Shown: positions 12,990-25,334, numbered from the stretch's first letter. The stretch: DNA of 64,000 nt from Lumnitzera littorea (GCA_024138015.1 JAMXBB010000007.1:92753318-92817317); one strand, 5' to 3'. Numbers and translations: made by a program. The notes: generated by a model from the letters alone, not told the origin.

Positions 12990-14200
12990 AGAAAGATATG
13001 TCCTTAAATCTGGAGTGGTCTCTAGTTGTCCTTCTTAGGCATTTGTAGGGCCTTCTTCTAGTTAATGCGGAATTAGGTCGGACACATTGAAGGAAGAGGA
13101 AACATTGTAGCTATCAAGTAACTCAATTTGGTAGGTGTTGCAGTTGACTTTCTTCAGGATCTTGAAAGGACTATCAGCTCGAAGGGATAGCTTGTTTTGT
13201 TGCAAGTATAGGAATCATTCTCGACTGAAGTGAATCCATACTAAGTCTCCTAGCTGGAAAGAAATAGTTTTGTGGCCTCGGTTACCAGTCCCTTGTTGTC
13301 TCTAATTGAACTTAGCAATCTTCCTAGTTATAAACTAGTGTAGCTCTTGTAATTCTTGAGCTCGGTCAACTCCAGATTGACTCTCTTCAATAACTATAGG
13401 GGTATCAATCATATCCAAGGGAATAATAAGGTTAAGACCATAAATAACCTCAAATGGGGTCTTCTTAATGGTACTGTAGACAGTTTGGTTATATGCAAAT
13501 TCTACAATTGGTAGACATAAATCCCAATCCCTCAAGTGTTTGCCTATGACAACTTTGAGTAAGTTTCGTAGCATCTTGTTCACCACTTCAATCTGGCCAT
13601 TAGTTTGAGGGTAGCTATTAGAGCTGAGTATAAGTTTAGTTTTAAGTTTTCTCTAAAGCCTTCTAAAAATAGCTCAAAAATTTTATGTCCCAATCTGAAA
13701 TAATAGTCTTTGGTACTCCATATAGTTAGAAAACTTCCTACAAAAACAAATTAGCAATATATAAAATATCGTTAGTTCGATGATACAAGATAAAGTATGC
13801 CATTTTGCTAAAATGGTCCACTATAACAAATATAGAATCTTTTCCTTTGGATGTCTACGGTAACCTTAAGATGAAGTCTATGCTAAGATTAGCCCAAGGA
13901 AAGGTTGGTGTCAATAGGGGCATATATTCTCTATAAGGCTTTCTCTTCCCCTTAGCTCGCTTGCACCCTTCACAACTACCAACTATTAACTACCTTATGG
14001 ACATACTTGGCCAAACTAGGCTAGTAAAAGTTTTTCTTTAACAATTTGGCCGTTTTGGTCTTTCTGAAATGACTAGATAATTGACCACTATGAGCTTCCT
14101 TGATTAATAGCTTACATGTGGAACAATTTGGTATACATAACCTTTGGTCCTTGAACAGATAGCCTTCCTTAAGATAATATCCCTTAACAGCAATTCCATC
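12990..14200 (-). pseudogene. Integrase of element 1 (broken)
   Basis: On the minus strand this reads as a gypsy integrase with frameshifts and stops. The core contains a first catalytic Asp in an IDFIL motif (about 13875), a second in a SDWDIKF-like motif (about 13690), and the Glu in NGQIEVVN (about 13590). The longest open piece, 13335-13586 (83 residues), holds the FAYNQTVYST and PFEVIYG motifs that follow the DDE core. A GPY/F-type C-terminus (DSPFKILKKVN, SSSFNVSDL) follows and runs through the LTR border with the residues ADDGNK before stopping in the LTR. In an active element it would join cDNA to the host genome. It is non-functional here. Confidence 0.75.
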
Positions 14201-15515
14201 CTTGCACTGCTCTATGATAAGGCTGAAATGAGAATCATGAGTGTACTACTTAGTAATGAGTGAGAATCCCAATAATTTTGTCTGTAAAGTGGTTAGTAAG
14301 GTTTGCCATCACGATAGAGCATTGACAACCACATTTGCACTTCCCTTCTTATGCCGAATGACGTACGAGAACCTTTCCATAAACTATAACCACTTAGCTT
14401 GTCTTTTTGAGAGTTTTTCTAACTCCCAAAATGCTTTAGAGACTCATGGTCTATATAAATAACAAACTCTTGTAGCAACAAATAGTGTTGCCAAATAGTA
14501 AAGGTCAGTAAAAAGAGTATAACTCTTTCTCATACATAAAATAGTTTAAGGCAGCACTATTAAGCTTCTCATTATGGTAGGCGACAGGTCTTTGCTCCTA
14601 CATTAGGATGGCACCAATTCTGACTCCCAATGCATCACATTCTAGTTCAAAGGGCTTGTTAAATTCTAGTAGTGACAAGATAGGAGTAGAGGTGAGTTTC
14701 TCCTTAATCTCCCTGAAGCTCTATTTAGCTTGATCGTTCTACCTAAATCCATCACTCTTCTTTGTCAACTCGGTCCAGGGGGTAGCTATGGTACTAAAGT
14801 GTTTGATAAACCGCCTATAGAAAGAAGTTAGGTTATGAAAACTTTGAACTTCAGTAACATTTTTCAGTGTTGACCATTCTAAGATAGCTTAGATCTTCTC
14901 TTCGTTTGCTTGGATTCCTTCCCTTGATACTATAAACCCAAGCAAAACCACTTCATCTTAATAGAATGTACATTTCTTCAAATTTCCATATAACTTCTTA
15001 GTTCGCAAAATGTCAAATACTTCACGGAGATGTTGAACATGGTTGTTTAGGTTAGCATTATATATCAATATGTCATCAAAGTATACGACCACACATCTTC
15101 GAATCAAAGGGTGCATCACATAATTTATTAATCTCATGAATGTGCTTGGCGCATTAGTAAGTTCGAATGACATAGCCAACCATTCGTAGAGTCTGTGCTT
15201 AGTCCTAAAGGCAATCTTCCACTCATCAACTAGTCTTATACGAATTTGGTGGTAGCCACTTTGCAAATCAATCTTCAAAAACATTTTGGTAAGATGGAAT
15301 TCATTTAGCATGTTGTTGAGCCTCATTATCGGATCTCTGTATTTCACAATAATTTGGTTGATTACTTGGTTATCGATGCACATATGCCATAAACCATCCT
15401 TCTTTGGGACAAGCAAAGCTGGTACTATGTAAGGGCTTATGCCCTCCCTCATATATCCTCGCTCCATGAGTTCATCCACTCGTCTCTTCAGCTCAACAAC
15501 CTGTTTAGGATTCAT
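14201..15515 (-). pseudogene. Reverse transcriptase-RNase H of element 1 (broken)
   Basis: An uninterrupted 185-residue frame at 14958-15515 covers most of the RT palm: LVPKKDGLWHMCIDNQ, LKIDLQSGYHQIR, a W-preserving YEWLAMSFEL (usually MPFGL) and the catalytic VYFDDILIY motif at about 15066-15085. The frame is lost after KKCTFY, and the connection and RNase H domains can be traced only as fragments down to about 14.2 kb. In an active element this would copy element RNA into DNA. The open frame is long, but the surrounding stops and frameshifts make the polyprotein dead. Confidence 0.8.
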
Positions 15516-15519
15516 TCTG

Positions 15520-17593
15520 TATGTAGGTCTGTTTTGTAGGGTAATGCTTGGCTGTAGGTCAATGTAGTGTTCTATGCCTTAGATTAGGGGTAGTCCTCTA
15601 GGCAATTCTTCACGGAATAGATTGGAGAACTCATTTAGTAGGCTTCGGATCTCATTAAGAACACCCTCTAAATCTCTCACCTTCAACAATTTTCTAATCA
15701 ACAGGAACATAGGCTCATTGGCCTTCTCAATAGCTCAAAGCTTTCCTTGGCTCATCACTATGGCTTTCTTCTTACTAGCTCGAGTGAGCTGATTATGGGT
15801 TTCATTCACTTAGGTCGATGTCATGGGTTACAACACAATCTTTCTTCCATTCTTGATAAAGGCATAAGTGTTCTTATATCCGTCATAAGTAACATGTCGG
15901 TCAAACAACTAAGGTCGTCCAAGTAACAGATGTGAAGCTCCCATGGAGACGACATCACATATTACTTCATACTTATATACATTCTCAACACTAAACGACA
16001 CAGTTACTTGTTTAGTCACGTACAAAGCATCCTTATCATAAAGCCAATGTAGCTTGTAAGGTCAAAGGTGCTTTGAGGTCGGCAGACCTAACCTCTACAC
16101 AAAGGATTGTGCAACTACGTTAGTATAGCTTTCTCCGTCCACTATAAAAGTGTATAATTGTCCCTTAATGGTACATATTGTATGGAGTAAATCTTCCCTT
16201 TGGTCTTCTTTAAAGTTCGGTAAGGAACTCAGTACTCGTCTCAGGACTAAGGTCATCACTTCTCCCCGAATGGCATAGACACAAATCTCCTCTTCTTCTT
16301 TGACCTCGGGTTTTCCAACATCCTTTTCCTCCTTGAGTTTGCTCTCATCAGTGCTATCTACTACATCTCCTCGGAGCACCATGACATGTCGGTTTAGGCA
16401 CTTAACGGCCATGTATTCAAAGCTTAAGCATTTAAAGTACTTCACCTCATCGGTTTTCTATCCAAAGGTCTATCCTCCTTCATATGTCCTTGGAGTCGGT
16501 CTAACCTCAGCTGGCTGGCTCGGCCCTATTAACCTACTCAATTATCATCAAGTTGGTCATTCCTTTTCTTAACTTGGTATGGCCTCTTCAGATCAGTTTG
16601 AACATGTCGGTGCAAAACAGGGGCTCAAGAGAATGTTAGCCTAAGTCAGCTCAAAGCATTTCTCCTTTGCTTTTCGACCCTCTATGTTATCTTAATCATC
16701 TCTTCCAAGGTATAAAACCTCTACACTTCCACAATGTTGTAAATCTCAAATTTGAGTCTAGAGATAAACCTCAATACTATATAGGCTTCTGGTTCTTCCA
16801 CGACGGCTTAGATCATAAGCATCTAGAACTCTCTCACATAGTCATCAATAGATCAACCTCCTTAGAGGAGTTCCTGCAACCTTGCGAATGTATCTTGTAA
16901 GTAAGTCTTGGGCACAAATCTATCCCTTAACAATATTTTCATCTCATCCCTAATCCTTACTCCCTATCTTCCATCCCTTGCTTTGGCTACATTTAGATTC
17001 TTCCACCACATAGAAGCATACCCTGAAAACTCAAGTGCAGCAAGTCAGACCTTTATGGCTTCTGTATATCCATAATAGTCAAACACCTTTTCCACTTTCT
17101 CTTCTTACTTAAGATATTCATTTGTGTTTCCTCTTCCGCTAAAGGGTAGGATATGGGCCTTAACATCGTCTAGTCTTCAAGGAGCTCAAGGTCCTCACTC
17201 TTGTGCTTGGTAATAACCAGCTTCTTCTTCTTCCTCTCCATACTCCTTAGTAGTAATCTCTCCATCATCTTCCTTAATCTCTTTTAACTCTAGTCTTCAT
17301 CTAGCAGCTTAGTCTACAACTCCTCCAGCTCGTTGCGATTGAATTAGGTGATTGGCTCAGCCACCTTGGCCATAACCTCTCTCTTGAATATTTTCAAGTG
17401 GGTTGTACGGCGATATGCCTTGAGTTTGTAGCCTATTAACTTGTATTACTATGACTAGACTCTTAACAAGGTTAGTAATTCTGTCAAGTTTATCATCAAC
17501 TAACCTTGTGGTGCTACTATCATTATGACCATAGCCAGGTTGAGCACCACTACTTTGGTCACCAATAACACCTTGAACACTCAAATCAGACAT
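15520..17593 (-). pseudogene. gag-protease of element 1 (broken)
   Basis: The Met at 17593 starts MSDLSVQGV, matching the gag start of element 2 (MSDSSVQGT), which fixes the start. The gag body is broken by frameshifts. The zinc knuckle (about 16385-16440) reads YFKCLSFEYMAVKC, so its first Cys and its His have both become Tyr. The protease active site at about 16110-16165 reads FIVDGESYTNV, where the family has DGGS or DSGS. The linker toward RT (about 15520-15900) still shows the GRPWLFDR-like flap region in pieces. The lost zinc ligands indicate a long-dead copy. Confidence 0.7.
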
Positions 17594-17842
17594 GATACAA
17601 TACTTCTCAAGCAAATTAACAACACAATACAAAAAACAATGTTTCCTTGCTACCTAAGACTTCGACTATTATACTATAACAACCTTAATACCCAACAATC
17701 ACTTAAATGGGACAAAAAATGTCTTGCTTTGTTTTCAAAGTGGAAAAACAAAGTAAGAACAGTATAACAATGAAACCACACTTACCAACACATAAATCTT
17801 CATTGTATAACTTACAACTTTAGACTTACTCTACACAAACAT

Positions 17843-18739
17843 TGATACGAACTTGTAGATGAACACACGAACCTAATATCACACGAAACCAAAGGGGTGG
17901 GTCCAAGCCATAAGATGGCTTGAAAAATAAATGATAGTCGAAGGTTGAGTAGGGGGTTCCTATGCATCGATGAAGGATATGATGCACTAATGCCTCACAT
18001 GAGCTTAGGTCACACTTAATATGATGTACAAGTATGGCCGGAGGTCACTTGCCACTAGTCCACACTCGAGTGGGCTAGATAAGAGTAGCTTAAGAGTAAA
18101 AGGGATACTTAGCTCAAGAGTGAAAATGTTCAGTGTATTCTCTATATTCTGATGTCCTTAACTTTTACAGTATGACAGTATTTATATCATCCCGTTAGGG
18201 CAAATCCTAAGTTACAAAAATTACAAAAGAATGGTCTTTATTTGCTAAAAACAAAAGAGAATAATTTACAAGGAAAATATGAAATCATATAAAAGAAGGA
18301 ACGCGAACATACTTTGTTAGAAAGGACAGTCTGGATGTCAGTAAAGGATAGTGCGTATGTGTTTTTGCTACGATTCTGACAGTATTATGGTCCAGGCAGG
18401 GGTAGACCTTAGTTCAGGCCTGTTTGTCATTAAAAGGAGCTAGACAGTGGTTGGTTTAGGGGACTGCTCACATTAGGGTTAGCTTCGAATGGTCGGCTCT
18501 TGATAGTTCTTCTCGGCCTCGGCATAGTAGAGATTGTTGCACTCAGATTTGGCACTTAGATTATGGTTTAGTAGAGGGTTTAGCTCAGCATGCTAGTTGA
18601 TTACCTCAGCAACATAGCTCAGCATATCAGATTGGGATAAGCACTGCTCCTCAGTGCTTAACTCACCTCGAACAGCTCGGTGGACCACTAAAAGAGCCCT
18701 TAAGCTCGAGAACATATAATCGGTCCTTGATCCCTATCA
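17843..18739 (-). repeat. 3' LTR of element 2
   Basis: It is the 897-bp partner of 23434-24353. Over about 370 bases of their shared sequence I hand-counted roughly 35 mismatches, nearly all C/T or G/A. In element orientation it starts TGATAGGGATCAAGG, and the integrase frame ends inside it at 18700. Confidence 0.92.
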
Positions 18740-19921
18740 TCCCCTTCAGGTTGTTTGAGATTTGACATGAAATTTGGTTCAATTCTAGCTTGCTTGTCTT
18801 CGGGAGTGTAAGGTTGGAGGTTAGCAGTGTTAAAAGAGTTCGAGACTCCATATCCTTTAGGTAATTCAATCCTATAGGCATTAGGATTGATCTTTTTAAG
18901 CACTTTGAAAGGTTCGTCGGCTCTAGGAAACAACTTGCTCTTCCTTAAGTTTGGGAATCGTTCCTTGCTAAGGTGTATCTAGACTAAATTGCTCGGCCGA
19001 AATTCTTTCTTCGTCTATCTTTGGCTTTGCTTCTTAAACTTAATAGCAGCTTGACCTAGTTGCCTTGCAACCTTCTGGTGCATGGTTTTGGTGACTTCTA
19101 CTTTCTCGATGGCTAGCCGGTCATCACCATCAGTTCTCGATTAGGGTACTTGGTCCAATAGGAGCTCGAGGTTGAACCCGTAGGCGACTTCGAATGGAGA
19201 CATGCTTGTGATGCTGTGGGTGGTCTGATTATAAGTGAATTTGATGATTGGCAAACACAGATCCCAATTGGCCATTTCATCCGACAGCAACGTGTAACAA
19301 AGTTCCTACTGTTCCGTTGATAACTTTTGTCTACCCATCGGTCTATGGATGGCAAGATGTGCTGTATAATAACTTAGTTCCTAGTCGCCTCTAAAGTGTC
19401 CTCCAAAAGTGGCCCATGAAATTAGGGTTTCGATCCGAAACTATGGTTCTAGGCACAACGTGAAGCTTAATCACCTCTTATAAGAAAAGAAAAGAGATAG
19501 TCGAAGCATCGTTAATCTTAGAATAGGGCACGAAATGTGCCATCTTGCTAAATCGATCCATAACCACCATGATGGAGTCATTCCCTAGGGACGTCTTTAG
19601 TAATCCTAACATGAAGTCCATACTCAACTTAGACTATGGTTTGGTTGGGTTCAGCAAGGGTTGGTAGTGTCCTTGCTCAGCTCAACTCTTTACTTTTCGG
19701 CAGGTCGCACATTTTTCTAGCATAGATTAGACATCTCTTTTCATCCTTAGCCAAAAGAATCTAGAGGATAATACCTCATAAGTTCGGTGCTGGCCAAAGT
19801 GTCCTATTAATCCCCCTCTACGCACCTCATGCACTAATAGTTCTTGCGTGGACCAGGTTGAGATACATAGCTTCCTCTTCCTGAATAAGTATCCATTCTC
19901 CTTACGATAATTATCCAATGT
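18700..19921 (-). pseudogene. Integrase of element 2 (broken)
   Basis: The frame at 19727-19918 carries the N-terminal zinc-binding region, with HEVRRGGLIGHFG giving the two His and CATCRK (about 19700) the two Cys. The core follows with stops, including both Gln codons of the conserved HPQTDGQ motif changed to TAG (19331-19333 and 19343-19345, reverse strand). The C-terminal part at 18700-18933 is open and reads [17 protein letters not shown] and [12 protein letters not shown], the GPY/F-type module. The frame crosses the 3' LTR edge at 18739 through residues EGDDRDQG and stops 40 bases inside. This overlap of pol with the LTR is a known trait of CRM-type chromoviruses. Confidence 0.8.
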
Positions 19922-21300
19922 TCATCCTTCCTCACAACGGGCATAGATATGACCAAAGTATAGGTCCTCAGCATACAAATTCTTAATGGTTGAAAAACCA
20001 AGTAGCCTCATCTGCAGTTTGGTCAAGAGGGTATGTCGTCTCGATAGGGCATTGGCCATTACATTGTTCTTTCCGTTCTTGTATTTTACAATATAAGAAA
20101 ATCCCTCCATGAATTCAATCCACTTGGCTTGTCTCCAAGATAACTTTGGTTGGCTCTTCAGATATCTTAAAGATTCATGATCGGTGTAGATCACAAATTT
20201 CTTGGGCAGCAGATAGTGTTGCCATACCGTTAGGGATCGAATTAAGGAGTAAAACTCCTTGTCATAGACGAAGTAGTTGAGTGTGGCTCTTCGAAGTTTC
20301 TCACTAAAGTAGGCGATAGGTTGACCTTCTAGCATCAGCATAGCACCTATGCTTAGTCCGGACGCATCATACTCTACTTCAAATATCTTGTTGAAGCTCG
20401 GTAAAGCTAAGACAGGAGTTGTAGTTAGCATTTTTTTCACTTCCTCAAAACTCCTCCTTTCTTTCTCTCCCCATCTAAATTCAACATTCTTCTTTGAGAG
20501 TTTGGTGAGTGGGGCCACAATCGCAGTAAAGTTCCCGATGAATTGATGATAGAATGATGCCAGGCTGTAGAAGCTTCTCACATCGGTAGAACAGGTCGAC
20601 TCAAGCCATTCTATGATCGCTCTTATCTTCTTTTCATCGACTCCGGTACTACTCTGCTCACAACAAATCCTAAGAAGATCACCTTAGAATAGCAAAAGTC
20701 ACACTTCTTTAGATTGGCATAGATTCGTTCAGCTTGGAATTTTGCAAGCACTTATTGGAGATGTCCTCGGTGAGTCTCCAAGTCGAGACTGTACATTAGA
20801 ATGTCATCAAAATAAACCATGACAAACCTTCCCAATAATTCTTGGAGCACATGATTCATAAGTAGCATGAATGTACTCGGTGCATTGGATAGTCCAAATG
20901 GCATCACAAGCTACTCATATAAACCATGTCGTATCTTGAATGCAGTTTTCCACTCATATCCTTTACGCATTTAGATTTGATGGTATCCAGATTTGAGATT
21001 GATCTTAGAGAATACTCTTGCTCCACTTAGCTCATCTAGCATATCATCAAGCCTAAGTATAGGATACCTGTACTTAATGGTGATTCGATTGATGGTTCGG
21101 CTATTCACGTACATCCTCTAAGAACCATCCTTCTTTGACATTAATAGGCTTGGCACAGCACAGGGGCTTAGGGACTCGTTTACATACCCTTTCTTCAAGA
21201 GGTTGTCTACTTACCTCTACAGCTCGGTAGCCTATTCAGGGTTCAGCCTATAGGCAGGCTTGTTTGATAGTGTAGCTCTTAGCTATAGGTCAATTGCATG
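19922..21300 (-). pseudogene. Reverse transcriptase-RNase H of element 2 (partly open)
   Basis: The RT palm is at about 20690-21240, with the catalytic VYFDDILMY motif at about 20796-20820. It is interrupted by several stops, for example at the Trp of YEWLVMPFGL. A 219-residue open frame at 19922-20581 contains the connection and RNase H domains: PLTKLSKKNVEFRWGEK, an Asp in EVEYDASG, FVIYTDHESLRYL, and a closing NVMANALSRR where the family normally has Asp in ADALSRR. The Asp-to-Asn change fits a G-to-A transition and would weaken or abolish RNase H. The enzyme would have made element cDNA. Confidence 0.85.
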
Positions 21301-21309
21301 CTCAATGCC

Positions 21310-21900
21310 TCAGATTAGGGGTAGACTCTCCGATAGCTCTTTCGGGAACAGGTCAGTAAAGTCCTTTAATAGGGTTTTTACCTCGATTGGTAGCTCTTCC
21401 TCCCCGGGTCTCATCTCTAAGAGTCTCTTGACAAGTAGATAGGTCAGTCCCTCCAACTCCATTTCTCTTTTCAGTTCGATTCGGGTCAGTACCAAAGCCT
21501 CCTTCTTCAAGGTTTGGCTAAGCTAGGATTGCATGACTTTTACCTGCTCGGCAGTCATGGGACTTAATTTCAATCTTCTTTCTTCATGCTCTATAGAACA
21601 TGTGTTCCTCCTACCATCATATATAACTACTCGGTCAAACATCCATGGTCGTCCAAGTAAAAGGTAGGACACATTCGTAGGTAGTACATCACAAAACACT
21701 TCGTCTTGATACCTTCCTATACAGATCGGCACAAACACTTGTTCATTCACTTGTAAGGCTCCCTTATCACTAAGCTAATGAAGCTTGTAAGGTTTCGAGT
21801 GGGGCATAGTCGGTAATTTCAGCTACTGTACCATAAATGCGGAGGCTGCATTGGTGTAGCTCCCACTGTCTACAATCAGTGCGCATAATGATTCATTTAC
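21310..21900 (-). pseudogene. Protease of element 2
   Basis: An aspartic protease with an intact active-site motif LIVDSGSYTNAAS (about 21843-21890) is followed by the open stretch 21523-21750, which carries the YLLLGRPWMFDR flap/substrate-wall motif. The next frame (21310-21510) is the acidic, Glu-rich linker leading to RT (ELPIEVKTLLKDFTDLFP). A stop at about 21520 and one after the active-site region split the chain. The protease would cut the gag-pol polyprotein in virus-like particles. The DSGS motif here contrasts with the degraded site in element 1. Confidence 0.8.
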
Positions 21901-22088
21901 CCTGCACCCAATATGGAAGAGATTTTCCCTTTACTTGTCTTCAAGCATAGGACTGACACTTATTGTCCTCTTTAATATTAGAGCAGTCGGCATGAAGTTA
22001 CCTTCCTCGCTGTAAATAACTTCCTCCTTAGACTATCGATCTCAATGGTCAATGCTTCACCCTAGATCACCATCATTCACTTTTTTGG

Positions 22089-23213
22089 ACACTGAGTGGC
22101 CATGTGCCTAAATCCTTGGCATTTGAAACACTTAATCTCACTTGTCTTCCTCCCTGAACTCTGGCCTTTCTTGAACTTCCTTGATGGTTCCTTCTCCTCT
22201 GCTCAGGTAGTCTAAGCAGGTTAAGTCTTAATGACCTTGCATGGTTTCGTTCACACAGGTCCGCTCAGAACAAGTCTGTTACTGCCAGGACGGTTGATGT
22301 TTGGTCGGAATCTTACGGTTCAGCGCCTTTCTATCCTCTGGGTGGCTCGGATTGCATCATCGAGCGTTTTAACGTCTAGGGTTTCCAAGACATACCTAAT
22401 CTCATACTTCAATCTGCCAATGAATTGAGACACAGTTCGGTCTTCTGGCTCCATAACTTTGCACTGGATCATTAGCATTTAGAACTCCTTAACGTAAGCA
22501 TCTACACTTAACACTCCTTGCCTCAGTTGTTGTAGTCTCTTAAAGGCATCCTGCAGATAATAGCTTGGCACAAACCTCCTTTGCATAACTCTCTTCATTC
22601 CATTCCAACTCCGAATCTCTCGCTCTCCTTCCCTTCTTCTAGTGGCTTATAGGTTTTTCCACTATAAGGTGACATAACCAGTGAACTCTAACACAACTAG
22701 CCTAACCTTTGCATTTTTTAGCACTTCATGGCATTCAAATTGCTTTTCAATCTTGTCTACCCAATCTAGGTAGTCTTTGGCATTGCCACTTCCAGAAAAA
22801 CTTGGGATACTCATCTTGAGTCTTTCAACTCTAGGGGCTTACACATTTCTTTCTTTAGGTCCGTGGTACCCTTTTGCATCATCATCCCCTTCCACTTCTT
22901 TCTTAATCTCTTCGAGTGCTAACCTACGTCTAGCATCCCTACCAACTCCTTTAGCTTAAGGTGGTCGAGCCAGAAAGTTATCTTGGCTAAACTAACCATT
23001 GCCTCGGCCTTGCTGTTCGCGTTCCCTAGTAGGGCTGTTTCTAACTCGCTATTTGTCTTCTTAGATGACAGTTACCAGACTAGCTACCAAATCGGTAAGC
23101 TTATCTAAGCAGTCACCTACTGACTGTAGTGAGGAGCTTCCTTCCTATCCTTTACTATGTCGAGTACCACTTTCTTGGTTTCCCAAAGTCCCTTGTACAC
23201 TTGAATCTGACAT
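22089..23213 (-). pseudogene. gag of element 2 with intact zinc knuckle
   Basis: The start Met at 23213 gives MSDSSVQGTLGNQESG. The matrix/capsid part is broken by stops and frameshifts. At its end an intact CCHC zinc knuckle, CFKCQGFRHMATQC, lies at 22089-22130 and would bind element RNA. The 5' LTR and primer site lie about 220 bases upstream of the start, the normal spacing. The gag similarity to element 1 supports one family. Confidence 0.8.
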
Positions 23214-23433
23214 TGATGTTTACTTCACAATGACAATTTCCCAACAAATACATGGTCACCCACACTCTGTTTTGGCGTATTGAAAACAAAAGAAAATAGA
23301 GTACAAAACATTTCTTACTACTAAACTTCAAAGCTAACAATAGAACCAATTTCACACTAGAGCAGTAACAAACTATTAAAAGAACACAGTAGTAGAATTC
23401 GGCTTCAAACGTAGCCAAGCTTCGATACCAAAA

Positions 23434-24353
23434 TGATACGAACTTGTGGATGAACACATGAACCCAATATCATGCGAAACCAAAGGGGTAAGTCTAAGCC
23501 GCAAGATGGCTTGAAAAATAAATGATAGTCGAAGGTTGAGTAAGGAGTTCTTGTGCATCGATGAAGGATATGATGCACCAACGCCTCACACAAGCTTAGG
23601 TCACACTTGATATGACGCACAAGTATGGTCGGAGGTCACTCGCCATTAGTTTACGCTCAAGTAGGCTAGATAAGAGTAGCTTAAGAGTAAGAGTGACACT
23701 TAGGTCAAGAGTGAAAATGTTCAGTGTATTCTCTGTATTCTGATGTCCTTAACTTTTACAGTATGACAGTATTTATATCATCCCATTAGGGCAAATCTTA
23801 AGTTATAGAAATTACAAAAGAATGGTCCTTATTTGCTAAAAATAAAAGAGAATAATTTACAAGGAAAACATGAAATCATGTAAAAGAAGGAACGTAGACA
23901 TCCTTTGTTAGAAAGGATAGTACAGGTGTCAGTAAAGGACAGTACGCGTGTGTTTTTGCTGCAATTCGGATAGTATTGTGGTCTGGCAGGGGTGGACCTT
24001 GGTTCAGGCTTATTTGTTGTCAAAAGGGGTTGGACAATAGTTGATTCAGGGATTGCTCACATTGGGGTTAGCTTCGGATGGTCGACTCCTGATAGTTCTT
24101 CTCGGCCTCGGCACAGTAGAGATTGCTACATTCAAATTTGGTGCTTGGACTACAGTTTAATGGAGGGTTCAGCTCAGCATGTTGGTTGATCACTTTAGCA
24201 ACATCTTGGATGGTATGGAGAACAAAGTAGCTCGATAGATTGGACTGGGACAAGCACTGCTCCTCGGCACCTAACTCACCTCGGATAACTTGGCGGACCA
24301 CCTGAGAGAGCCCTCGGGCTTGGGAACATATAATCAGTCCTTGATCCCTATCA
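23434..24353 (-). repeat. 5' LTR of element 2
   Basis: It is a 920-bp copy matching 17843-18739 end to end, with TG...CA ends. It is followed directly by the AACAT duplication and then by the leader of element 1. Confidence 0.92.
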
Positions 24354-24470
24354 AACATACTATAGTAGCTATGGAAGAAGCACAACAGCTACTAACAGCA
24401 AAGTGAAGTAAAAACTTTACTGCAACTTCACATACTCCCTCACGGAACTGTACTTTGATACCAGTAAATC

Positions 24471-25331
24471 TAATGTGTCTCTAGGGTCGGACACATAGAG
24501 ATGCACCATAATGAAGCTAATCGAAAGAAATAAAAGAAAAGCTAGCAAAGTTTGGGTAGTTACCAAATGGATACAATGCACCACTCGATCCTACTTAACC
24601 TATAATTCGTCGAATGTGACTCACCGATTCAAACTGAAGGCCATTCGCCACTACTCCTTACTAAAGGGAATAGCTAAGAGTTGAGGGATAATAAGGACAC
24701 TAAGATTACTCAAAGGAAACATGAATAATTTTTCTATTGATCATTGATTGTCTGCGTATAAGTAAGTGGGGGTTTATATACCCATCCACTAGGGTTACTT
24801 TATATGTATGAAAAGATAAAAGGGTATTTTTACAATTAGGTTACATAAAACATACTAAAAGGGGTAAGAGAGATAAAGATTATTCAGTACGGAAAAATAA
24901 GAATCATTTTAGAATGTTGTGTCAAAAAACACGTATCGCTTGGTGACCAGAGATTAGAAATATGGTACAAAGTGGGTGAAAACAGAAAAGCGTTTACAGT
25001 TAGGGGTTGACCTGATCTGGATTAAGTTGGGGCCCAATTAGTCCTGCTGTAGAATAGTCAACTTAAATTAGAGGTCAGATGCTTGTAGTTAGCGTGGGAG
25101 ATCAATTCGAATAGTCTTAGAGCTGTCTTCTCGAATGTCTTGTCATAGCATAACTGCTAGGTAGGAGTAGGTCTGGTACACGTAAGAATCTGACAATCAG
25201 GTCAGTAAGAGATTAGTTTAGAATAGGAATTCTCGTCTTGGATATGGCTTTGAGCTAATATTCTCTATGTGAGTCCTCAGAGTCCTCTAGCTCGGCTTTG
25301 TATGATTAGTCCATGCAGCTGATTCCTATCA
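24471..25331 (-). repeat. 5' LTR of element 1
   Basis: It is the partner of 11290-12975 without the extra inserted LTR. Its inner end has drifted from TG to TA on the plus strand, and its outer end is CCTATCA. The 113 bases between element 2 and this LTR (24359-24470) are the remaining leader and primer site of element 1. Confidence 0.85.
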
Positions 25332-25334
25332 TCA

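Larger units (their letters stand above)
17843..24353 (-). mobile_element. CRM-like gypsy element 2, nested in element 1, TSD AACAT
   Basis: This is a 6.5-kb complete element on the minus strand. Its LTRs are 23434-24353 (5') and 17843-18739 (3'), with TG...CA ends, and a perfect AACAT duplication lies at 17838-17842 and 24354-24358. The primer site inside the 5' LTR reads TGGTATCGAAGCTTGG on the minus strand (about 23418-23433), a variant of the initiator Met tRNA site. A purine tract GAAGGGGA lies against the 3' LTR. The coding order is gag, protease, RT, RNase H, integrase. It is the best-preserved element here, with its zinc knuckle and protease motif intact, but pol has many stops. Confidence 0.92.
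11290..25331 (-). mobile_element. CRM-like gypsy element 1, minus strand, hosting element 2
   Basis: This is a complete but decayed Ty3/gypsy element. Its LTRs are 24471-25331 (5') and 11290-12975 (3', interrupted), and the internal order on the minus strand is gag, zinc knuckle, protease, RT, RNase H, integrase. Next to the 5' LTR, the reverse strand at about 24451-24463 reads TGGTATCAAAGTAC, close to the initiator Met tRNA primer site. Element 2 sits between this primer site and gag. A copy of ACTAG lies just outside each end (11284-11288 and 25335-25339), displaced by 1 and 3 bases from the predicted LTR ends. It may be the target duplication, but this is not clean. Confidence 0.8.

Noticed and set aside
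19113..19355. 80-residue minus-strand frame in the integrase region
   Set aside because: It is out of frame with the integrase motifs traced on both sides, so it is a shadow of the degenerate gene.
23155..23620. Several overlapping open frames on the minus strand near the start of element 2
   Set aside because: They span the leader, primer site and LTR of element 2 and are not collinear with gag. The real gag frame starts at 23213.
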